Shown piece after piece: positions 17,207 to 24,204 of a DNA stretch of 34,045 nt. The notes beneath the pieces were generated by a model, which saw only the letters and a list, made by a program, of their open reading frames with translations, ran no database searches and had not been told where the DNA came from. How positions within the stretch are numbered: the stretch's first letter is position 1; every line of letters begins with the position of its first letter. The translations under genes were made by a program, and so were the position numbers. The DNA is from Lachnospiraceae bacterium (GTDB lineage: Bacteria > Bacillota > Clostridia > Lachnospirales > Lachnospiraceae). The DNA lies in the NCBI GenBank assembly GCA_026169045.1, contig JAPFDH010000063.1, positions 1 through 34,045 of the forward strand, in the 5' to 3' direction.

Positions 17207-18445
17207 TCATTCTATAGAAGTACCCTTTGTATGTTTTAGTTCCCCTGCCCATTCAAATCCTTTTTTAGCTGCAATCACAGCGATTATCTCATTGATAACA
17301 GCAGCTGCTGCAATAGTTCCCTGAACAATTTTTGCACACTCAGAAGCTGGTACAGATAAAACAGAAACAGCAATACCAGTAAATACAAGAGAAACCCCTG
17401 AATGAGGCAGAAGTGTAAGACCAAGATACTTTCTTACCGTTTTAGGTGATTTTGTAATACCTGCTCCAAAATAAGCACCGAAATACTTTCCGACTGCCCG
17501 CGCCAAAATGTAGATAACAGTAAATAAGCCAGCACCAAAAATCAGATGAAAGTCCAAAGGAGCACCAAGATTAAGAATTACTACAATCATGGCAATATTT
17601 AGAATGGGATTAAAAGCTTCCATAATCTGCTTCAGCCGTGTCTCGGAAATCATATTGGAAAAAGTTGCTGAAAACGCCATACCAATCAACATAAAATTCA
17701 AAACAGGACGAGGAAGCAATACTACATTAAAGACAAAGCCAACAATAGAAGCAACTATAATTAAACCAATCAACAGAATCAATGTAACCCCTTTGCTTCG
17801 TTCTTTTTTCAACACAGCTCCTGCTACAAAACCCGTTACAATACCAATAAAAAGTGGAAGAAGCACCACAAGCACAATCATATATGTCGGTAAATTACCA
17901 GATGAAAGGTTACCAGCTACAATAGCAATAACCGTAAAAAAAACAATACAGCCCACAATATCATCCAGTGCTGCCATTGGAATCAATGTTGTTGTAACAG
18001 GTCCAGTCGTCTTAAATTCCCGAACAATGGATAGAGCAGGAGCAGGAGCTGTAGCAAGAGCAATTCCTCCAAAAATAAATGCCAGATAAATCGGAATCTT
18101 TGATAGCCAGAATACAATACCAAAAACTGCTGAGACTACTAAAAAAGTTCCCAATGATTGGGTTAAAGTCGTTATAACAATAGCTTTTCCTGAACGTTTT
18201 ATTTTATTCCACACAAGTTCTGTTCCAATCATAAGTCCGACACCACATTCCAGAATATGCACAATCGTCTGATACCACTGCGCATCCAAAAGCTGCTGGT
18301 TCATCAATATCAATGCATGAGGACCTAACATCATTCCAGTGATTAACCATCCCAATATGGATGGCAACTTCACTTTTGCAACAAGTTTTCCTACAAAAAA
18401 CGCAACTCCTATGGTAAGCAATAACCTCAAAAATAGCAGAAGCAT
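17207..18445 (-). CDS. Cation/proton antiporter, CPA2-type
   Basis: 412-residue integral membrane protein with about 12 hydrophobic segments and no C-terminal nucleotide-binding domain. Diagnostic features: LPSILGWLITGMMLGP in the first spans, and ATAPAPALSIV (131-141) followed by PMAALDDIVG, where Asp161-Asp162 form the ion-binding pair typical of electrogenic CPA2 exchangers. It probably exchanges Na+ or K+ for protons; ion specificity cannot be read. The start ATG at 18445 has AAGGTG 7 nt upstream. It follows the TetR gene by 53 bp on the same strand, so it is probably repressed by that protein and induced by an unknown ligand or stress. No terminator separates it from the convergent GH38-like gene. 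Confidence 0.88.
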   Translation of the reverse strand: MLLLFLRLLLTIGVAFFVGKLVAKVKLPSILGWLITGMMLGPHALILMNQQLLDAQWYQTIVHILECGVGLMIGTELVWNKIKRSGKAIVITTLTQSLGTFLVVSAVFGIVFWLSKIPIYLAFIFGGIALATAPAPALSIVREFKTTGPVTTTLIPMAALDDIVGCIVFFTVIAIVAGNLSSGNLPTYMIVLVVLLPLFIGIVTGFVAGAVLKKERSKGVTLILLIGLIIVASIVGFVFNVVLLPRPVLNFMLIGMAFSATFSNMISETRLKQIMEAFNPILNIAMIVVILNLGAPLDFHLIFGAGLFTVIYILARAVGKYFGAYFGAGITKSPKTVRKYLGLTLLPHSGVSLVFTGIAVSVLSVPASECAKIVQGTIAAAAVINEIIAVIAAKKGFEWAGELKHTKGTSIE

Positions 18446-18498
18446 TTCCCTTCACCTTACCTTTCCAGACAATAACTGTCTTCATTATCAAAATGCTA

Positions 18499-19116
18499 TT
18501 ATTCCTTTGCAATGCCATAAAGCATAATATCAAAAATTACTGATAATCTCTCTTCATGGTCATCAATTAATTCCCGATAGTCCCCATGTTCATCTGTTTT
18601 TTTCTGAAAATATCCGTTAAATATTTCGCTGGCAGCCTGAAAATATTCCAATGCCATTTTTTTTGTAATTCCATCCCGTAAAGTTAAACAATCCAAAATT
18701 TTAAGATAACATTCACCAAAATATTCATCAATTTCTTTCCGTATTTGCATAAGTTCTTTTGTTAAATGTTTTGGAGGCTGCAGCACTGAATTAAAAAAAA
18801 TATTTGCATAGTGGGGATTCTCCTGAAAAAATCTGTGCCGTATCATAAGAAAATTTCGTAAACCCTCTTTTGCATCGTCGATTTCAAATGTATGTTTCTT
18901 TAATGTTGCTATCATTTCATCATAGCAAGTTTTTACACAAAGAAGATATAGTTCATCTTTACCTGTAAAATTATGATAAATCAAACCTTTAGGAATTTGT
19001 CCCCTTTCACATATACTATTTATTGAGGCAGTATCATAACTTTTACTCCCAAATTCAACAAGAGCTGAATCAAGAATACGTTTTTTTGTATTTAATGTTT
19101 TTTCTTCTTTTCTCAT
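18499..19116 (-). CDS. TetR/AcrR-family transcriptional regulator
   Basis: 205-residue regulator with an N-terminal helix-turn-helix at about 11-58 (KRILDSALVEFGSKSYDTAS, then IPKGLIYHNFTGKDELY) and a helical ligand-binding C-terminal domain. GGAGGAG lies 4 nt before the ATG. The promoter region carries two copies of a perfect 12-bp palindrome arranged as an inverted repeat, so it probably represses itself and the antiporter gene downstream. The ligand is unknown. Confidence 0.92.
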   Translation of the reverse strand: MRKEEKTLNTKKRILDSALVEFGSKSYDTASINSICERGQIPKGLIYHNFTGKDELYLLCVKTCYDEMIATLKKHTFEIDDAKEGLRNFLMIRHRFFQENPHYANIFFNSVLQPPKHLTKELMQIRKEIDEYFGECYLKILDCLTLRDGITKKMALEYFQAASEIFNGYFQKKTDEHGDYRELIDDHEERLSVIFDIMLYGIAKE

Positions 19117-19130
19117 TTTTCTCCTCCGTT

Positions 19131-19179
19131 TATTGACTATATAGTCTATTATATTTTAATATAGACTATATAGTCAATA
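19131..19179 (-). promoter_or_regulatory. TetR promoter with duplicated palindromic operator
   Basis: Two perfect 19-bp inverted arms, TATTGACTATATAGTCTAT (19131-19149) and its complement (19161-19179). Each contains the 12-bp palindrome GACTATATAGTC. On the minus strand, -35 TTGACT (19172-19177) lies in one arm; -10 TATAAT (19148-19153) follows after 18 bp, next to the other arm, which covers the start site. This is a classic repression layout. Confidence 0.8.
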
Positions 19180-19230
19180 ATAAACCAAAACTATTTTTTT
19201 CAACACTCTTCTTATTTTTAAAAAATTATA

Positions 19231-19289
19231 AAAATACCCTAATAGTCTAACACTATATCTTTTTCAGTGTCTTACTATTAGGGTATTTT
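19231..19289 (-). terminator. Terminator of the locus 2 (PL22) operon
   Basis: Long stem: AAAATACCCTAATAGT (19231-19246) pairs with ACTATTAGGGTATTTT (19274-19289), and inner ACAC/GTGT also pair. It lies just past the lyase stop codon; the minus-strand arm ends in a short T run. Confidence 0.8.
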
Positions 19290-19298
19290 ACAATTTTC

Positions 19299-20456
19299 TT
19301 ATTTCATTTCATTCTCTACTTCTGGTAATGTGGTCACATCTTCTGGTATATCAGCCAAATATAAATTACAATAACCACTTACATTACTGTTAAATAAAAT
19401 CTGCTTTCCATCAGCGGTAAATCGCGGATGCGGGTGATGGCTTCCATAGAAAAAGCTGCCATCATGCATACAAAGTACTTTTGCACTGTCAAAATCAGTT
19501 CCATTATATCGATATAATTTAATTGCTTTTCCCGAATCACTGACAATCAGTTTAAAATCATTGGAATGAATATGGTCCGGACTCGGGAACGGAACACATG
19601 GAGCTTCCATTTCCCCTGTTCCATCAAATCGTACAAAACCGAAGTAGGAATGATGATCCGGTGTATGTACCTGATACCCAATCTGCTCGCCATTGGCAAA
19701 CCAATACTCATGGCCGATTTTTTCTCCATCAACGTTTCTTTTCCGAATGGGATAAGGTTTGCAGTTTTTTGTATCCATTACCCAAATTCTATGATCAACC
19801 AGGTTCCACGGTCCTTCATGACAGAATGTCAAAAGAGTCGGCTGTGTGGGAGATGGATTGACATGTCCAATCCAGCACTTTTCCTGCCACAGTTCTTCCA
19901 TTTTACCACTATCTACATGAATGCGAATAATTCTTGTATCCGGTTTTGCATAAAAGATATCCCTCATTCCCACATATGCGGCACTTAAATTGGCATAGAT
20001 TCGATTTGATAAATCTTCTCCTAAAGTTGCATAGACATAATCCCCATCTGCTCCCGTCAAACCACCATGCATATGAAATCCTTCCGGGGCCTGATACAAA
20101 AAACGCTGCTCCAATGTTTCCAAATTCAGTGCATACATTGCATCATTTTGTATGAAATAAATTTCATTTCTTTTCTGATTTACATCATTGGCAAAATGAA
20201 CCCTGTTTCTTTGTCCTGGTCCAAAATCTGTCAAACGGCTGATTTCACCAGTAGAAATCTCAATACTAAATAAATTAGAAGCATTGGAACGATCTGAGTT
20301 AAAGACCAAACGCTTTTGATTATCCCACCATCCATTATTCGTAAAATATGTGTGATTACTATGACCCAAATATGAAGTCAGCTGATGCACCGTCACTCCT
20401 GAAATTCTATCCTTATATTCTGTCATTTCTGACGAATATCTCTCATATGCCTTCAT
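19299..20456 (-). CDS. ogl: Oligogalacturonate lyase-like protein (PL22)
   Basis: 385-residue seven-bladed beta-propeller of the oligogalacturonate lyase family, which splits short unsaturated galacturonides in the cytoplasm by metal-assisted beta-elimination. Length matches the family. Visible family words: YFTNNGWW, LVFNSDRS, RLTDF, CHEGPWNLVDHRIW (212-225), KIGHEYW (His249, probable catalytic base position), SPDHIHSN (292-299) and HHPHPRFTADG (340-350), whose histidines are likely metal ligands. In characterised members, as I recall, a Gln three residues before the HPH triad also binds metal; here that place appears to be Gly338. No signal peptide. GGAG lies 10 nt upstream of the ATG. It is the last gene of the locus 2 operon, 27 bp behind the binding protein, so the importer probably brings in pectic oligogalacturonides or a related uronide. 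Confidence 0.85.
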   Translation of the reverse strand: MKAYERYSSEMTEYKDRISGVTVHQLTSYLGHSNHTYFTNNGWWDNQKRLVFNSDRSNASNLFSIEISTGEISRLTDFGPGQRNRVHFANDVNQKRNEIYFIQNDAMYALNLETLEQRFLYQAPEGFHMHGGLTGADGDYVYATLGEDLSNRIYANLSAAYVGMRDIFYAKPDTRIIRIHVDSGKMEELWQEKCWIGHVNPSPTQPTLLTFCHEGPWNLVDHRIWVMDTKNCKPYPIRKRNVDGEKIGHEYWFANGEQIGYQVHTPDHHSYFGFVRFDGTGEMEAPCVPFPSPDHIHSNDFKLIVSDSGKAIKLYRYNGTDFDSAKVLCMHDGSFFYGSHHPHPRFTADGKQILFNSNVSGYCNLYLADIPEDVTTLPEVENEMK

Positions 20457-20483
20457 AATATTTTTTCTCCGTTCTCCTCATTT

Positions 20484-22028
20484 CTATTTTGTTTTCCCAT
20501 AACTTTCATTTACTTCCTCAATCACGGCTGCTCCACCCTGTTGTTTCCAGGATTCAATGGTTTGATTCCATCCGTTCTCATCCAATTCACCAACAATATA
20601 CTGAATTCGCGCATCTGCAATCATCTGATCCAACTGAGCACCTGTAGAATTATACGTTTCCGATGTTCTAAGAAGAGGCTTTCCTGGATTGGCAACTAAA
20701 TATTTTTCATTTTCTTCCTGAACATCCATAATTGCTCCAGCCAATTCATTCACCGGTTCCTGATCATAAACATTTTCTTCTACCACATTCATCATGATCT
20801 GGTTAAACCCATCATTGTCTCCCAGAGAAATAATACCGGAACTTTTCTTTTTTACCATTCCATCTTCATTCTTATCATAATCGACTCCCTCAATTCCATA
20901 GTTGAACAGGTTTGCACAATATTCGTCATTTAACTTATCCAAAAAAGTCAGACAACGTTTTAAATCTTCCTCTGTCTTGACTTTTTCTTTGGAAATTGCC
21001 AGCATACCGGAAAATCCATCTGTGGATACAGCTACTTTTCCTGCCGGTGTCTCAATAGCAGCCGTAACGGTCATAGGAGCCTCAATATTCTGCGATTCAA
21101 AATAAGTATAATAATTATTTGCCTCATCAACACCTCCTAAATACACACCAGACTGCTGTGCTTTAAACGCATCCTTTGCTCCAGAATTTTCCAATGTAAC
21201 AAAATCAGAATTTAAAATTCCTTCATCATAGAGTCCCTTTAGCCAATTCATCGATTCAAAGTATTCATCCGTCATAAACATAGGCTGCAGGTTTCCATTC
21301 TCATCTTCTCCCCATCCATTTGGTGCTCCAAACCAAATAGCAATTTCATCAAAACTTGTGGACGCTTTTGTGGATACCAATCCCCATGTATCATCTTTTC
21401 CATTTCCGTCCGGATCCTCAAATGTAAATGCACGTAGCACGTCTTCAAATTCTTCTAAATTAGTCGGAACATCCAATCCTACATTGGACAACCAGTCTTG
21501 CCGATACACGATTCCGTCTCTCATAAGAGCTCTCGTTCTCGGAATTCCATACACTCTTCCGTCAATCATAGTGTTATTCAAGATTGTTTCATTTATTTTT
21601 GAAAGGTTCTCATAATCTTTCAAATAATCGGTCAAATCCCAAAATGCACCGGCACGGCAGTTCTGAATCGTATTGGAATCCAGGTTTTTTAATAAGACAA
21701 TTTCCGGAAGTGTTCCACCAGCAATCATCGTACTGATCTTATCGGTATAATCCGCATCCAAAATCCAAGTCCATTCAATATCATAATTTACATAATCTTC
21801 CAAACTTTTAACTAAAACATTATCATCCGGTACCGGAGAACCGTTAAAAGTTAAACTCATAACACTAACTTTTTGCCGTTCTCCTGTTTCTGTCCCATTT
21901 TCTTTGGATGCCTGCTCATTTTCTGCTTTTGTCGTGGTACGGTCATTGGAACATCCAGTCAATCCCAACGATCCGAGCATACATACCGCTAGTGCCATTC
22001 CAATTATCTGGTGTCTTCTTTTTCTCAT
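20484..22028 (-). CDS. Sugar ABC importer solute-binding lipoprotein (locus 2)
   Basis: 514-residue extracellular solute-binding protein of the LplA-like group. Signal peptide MRKRRHQIIG plus a hydrophobic core ends in lipobox LTGC, giving lipidated Cys26, followed by a hydrophilic linker. AGGAGG lies 8 nt upstream of the ATG. It sits between the permease genes and the PL22 lyase, which suggests it binds oligogalacturonide-type substrates. It shares family with, but is clearly different in sequence from, the lipoprotein encoded at 3373-4884, so the two importers probably have different ligands. Confidence 0.92.
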   Translation of the reverse strand: MRKRRHQIIGMALAVCMLGSLGLTGCSNDRTTTKAENEQASKENGTETGERQKVSVMSLTFNGSPVPDDNVLVKSLEDYVNYDIEWTWILDADYTDKISTMIAGGTLPEIVLLKNLDSNTIQNCRAGAFWDLTDYLKDYENLSKINETILNNTMIDGRVYGIPRTRALMRDGIVYRQDWLSNVGLDVPTNLEEFEDVLRAFTFEDPDGNGKDDTWGLVSTKASTSFDEIAIWFGAPNGWGEDENGNLQPMFMTDEYFESMNWLKGLYDEGILNSDFVTLENSGAKDAFKAQQSGVYLGGVDEANNYYTYFESQNIEAPMTVTAAIETPAGKVAVSTDGFSGMLAISKEKVKTEEDLKRCLTFLDKLNDEYCANLFNYGIEGVDYDKNEDGMVKKKSSGIISLGDNDGFNQIMMNVVEENVYDQEPVNELAGAIMDVQEENEKYLVANPGKPLLRTSETYNSTGAQLDQMIADARIQYIVGELDENGWNQTIESWKQQGGAAVIEEVNESYGKTK

Positions 22029-22079
22029 ACTGAATTCCTCCTACTTTTATATTTTAACCATATATATCTGGTTATACTT

Positions 22080-22994
22080 TCATCCCTTCACAGCTCCAAC
22101 AATAACTCCTTTGGTAAAATACTTTTGTAAAAACGGATATAAAATCAAAATTGGAAGTGTTCCAAATACAATAACTGCCATCTGAATACTTTCTGCCGGA
22201 GGACGGGTAGCCAATTCATCGAATTCACTGCCGTCAATAGCTCCATTAGCCAGCATAATAATCTGACGCAACATAATCTGAAGTGGCCATTTATCCGAAT
22301 CATTGATATAAAGCAGTGCACTGGTATAATTATTCCAATAGCCCACTGCGTAAAACAAAGAAAACGTAGCCAATGCCGGTTTGGATAGTGGCAGCATGAT
22401 CCGTCCCAAAATTTTCAGATCATGGGCACCATCAATTTTAGCCGCTTCTTCCAACTCAATGGGAAGTCCTTCAAAGAAATTTTTAATTACAATCAAATTC
22501 CATGTACTAACTGCCCCGGGCAAAATCAATGCCAGATATGTATCAATTAAATTCAAACCTTTTACAACAAGGAATGTAGGAATCATTCCTCCGCTGAAAA
22601 CCAAAGTAAACGATAATATGGTCAAAAGGCCTCTTCTTCCGGGAAGATATTTTTTCGATAACGAATACGCCAATGTAACCGTCAATATCATGGATACCGT
22701 TGTACCAACAATCGTAACAAATACTGTATTTAGGAAAGATCTTGGCAACGTATTAGACGAAAAAATATATTTATAAGATTCCAGCTGAACAGAATGGGGA
22801 ATCAAAAAGAATCCTCTTTCCAAAATTTCCTGTTCCGTAGCAAACGAACATGCAACTACATAAATCAGAGGTATAATAGTAATCGCCGCACAAAAAATCA
22901 GGAAAACAACATTAAACACATCAAATATCCGGGAATATATTGTATCGTTTCTATGTGTTTTCTGATTTTTTACCCGTTTTTCTTCTCTGTTCAT
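22080..22994 (-). CDS. Sugar ABC importer permease (LplC-like, locus 2)
   Basis: 304-residue MalG-type permease with about six membrane spans; EAA loop EAAKIDGAHDLKILGRIMLP; C-terminal FTKGVIVGAVKG as in its locus 1 counterpart. The start at 22994 has AAAGGAG-type sequence upstream. The gene lies 24 bp behind its partner permease and 51 bp before the binding-protein gene. Confidence 0.92.
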   Translation of the reverse strand: MNREEKRVKNQKTHRNDTIYSRIFDVFNVVFLIFCAAITIIPLIYVVACSFATEQEILERGFFLIPHSVQLESYKYIFSSNTLPRSFLNTVFVTIVGTTVSMILTVTLAYSLSKKYLPGRRGLLTILSFTLVFSGGMIPTFLVVKGLNLIDTYLALILPGAVSTWNLIVIKNFFEGLPIELEEAAKIDGAHDLKILGRIMLPLSKPALATFSLFYAVGYWNNYTSALLYINDSDKWPLQIMLRQIIMLANGAIDGSEFDELATRPPAESIQMAVIVFGTLPILILYPFLQKYFTKGVIVGAVKG

Positions 22995-23018
22995 TTTCCT
23001 TTCACTCCTTTCTGTTCA

Positions 23019-23975
23019 CTAGAAAATTCCGCTTTCTCCCACTTTTTTTGCCAGCGCGTTGGAACCAAAAATCAAGATGATTGCAACCACCGATTTAAAT
23101 AAGCCAACGGCTGTAGAATAACTGAACGATCCCTGTGTAATTCCCACCGTATAAACATATGTATCAAAGGTTTCCGATACAGACCGATTCAATGCATTAC
23201 TCATTAAGAAAATCTGCTCAAATCCCGTATCCAGTACCGATCCCATTTTCAAAATCAACATAATCACCACAGTACTGCGGATAGCCGGAAGGGTCACATG
23301 CCACATTTGTCGGAATCTTCCTGCTCCATCTACAATGGCTGCTTCATATAACTGCATGTCCACACCTGCCATAGCTGCCAGAAACACAATTGTCCCCCAT
23401 CCGGTTCCCTTCCATATATTTTGCCCCACAATCATTGGACGAAATAAAGATGCAGAAGTTAAAATATCAATGGATTCCAATCCAAGAGACTCAAATAAAC
23501 GATTCACAACACCTGTGGTGGAAAAAATTGTATAAGTTAAACTGGCTACAATTACCCAAGATAAAAAATGAGGAATATAAATGCATGTCTGTACTACACG
23601 TTTTAATTTTTGCATTCGCAACTCATTAATCATCAAAGAAAGAATAATCGGTGCCGGAAACGTCAAAACAATATTTAAGATAGAAATTCCCAGCGTGTTT
23701 ATAAATACAGGAACAAATTTGGGGCCAGTAAAAAACTGCTGAAAATGTTTGAATCCCACCCATGAATATCCGAATCCTGTGTAGGGATTATAATCTTGAA
23801 AAGCAATTAGTACACCCCACATTGGTGCATACTTAAAAACAATGTAATAGATCAAACCTGGAATCATGATGATATAAAGCCATTTGTACATTAAAACTGC
23901 TTTTTTTAATCGCTTTCCCATACTTTTCTTTTGATACTGCACCGGCAGTACCTCTGTTTTCTGTGACGTTTTCAT
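23019..23975 (-). CDS. Sugar ABC importer permease (LplB-like, locus 2)
   Basis: 318-residue MalF-type permease; about six spans; EAA loop EAAIVDGAGRFRQMWHVTLP. It has an almost ideal ribosome site (AAAGGAGGT, 4 nt before the ATG). First gene of the locus 2 operon, transcribed away from the membrane AraC regulator across a 229-bp divergent intergenic region. As in locus 1, no ATPase gene is present. Confidence 0.92.
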   Translation of the reverse strand: MKTSQKTEVLPVQYQKKSMGKRLKKAVLMYKWLYIIMIPGLIYYIVFKYAPMWGVLIAFQDYNPYTGFGYSWVGFKHFQQFFTGPKFVPVFINTLGISILNIVLTFPAPIILSLMINELRMQKLKRVVQTCIYIPHFLSWVIVASLTYTIFSTTGVVNRLFESLGLESIDILTSASLFRPMIVGQNIWKGTGWGTIVFLAAMAGVDMQLYEAAIVDGAGRFRQMWHVTLPAIRSTVVIMLILKMGSVLDTGFEQIFLMSNALNRSVSETFDTYVYTVGITQGSFSYSTAVGLFKSVVAIILIFGSNALAKKVGESGIF

Positions 23976-24024
23976 AATTACCTCCTTTCAAACGATTGAT
24001 TCCGTCTCATATACTTTACTTTGG

Positions 24025-24053
24025 ATTATGCGTTTGTTTTTGTAGTTTTTCAA
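24025..24053 (-). promoter_or_regulatory. Promoter of the locus 2 operon
   Basis: Minus strand -35 TTGAAA (24048-24053), 17-bp spacer, -10 CATAAT (24025-24030). Confidence 0.55.
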
Positions 24054-24114
24054 TAATCATCTCACTACAGGCCACAATCATTTTCATCAATTCTCCATAT
24101 AATCATATAATCAT
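24053..24114. promoter_or_regulatory. ATAATCAT repeats in divergent region: candidate operator
   Basis: ATAATCAT occurs at 24053-24060, as tandem copies at 24099-24106 and 24107-24114, and as ACAATCAT at 24074-24081. The cluster starts at the -35 of the locus 2 promoter and extends upstream, where an AraC-type activator would bind. The regulator encoded at 24205 is the candidate (inference). Confidence 0.45.
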
Positions 24115-24147
24115 TTCGCTGTAAATAGATGATTTTTCCCAATATTA

Positions 24148-24156
24148 TGGTATACT
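24148..24156 (+). promoter_or_regulatory. Promoter (extended -10) of the membrane AraC regulator
   Basis: TGGTATACT is an extended -10 (hexamer 24151-24156); no convincing -35 is present. Confidence 0.45.
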
Positions 24157-24204
24157 ATTCCCATGACTCGTAAGTAATAAAGAACAATTCACGGAGGTAA
24201 TGAA

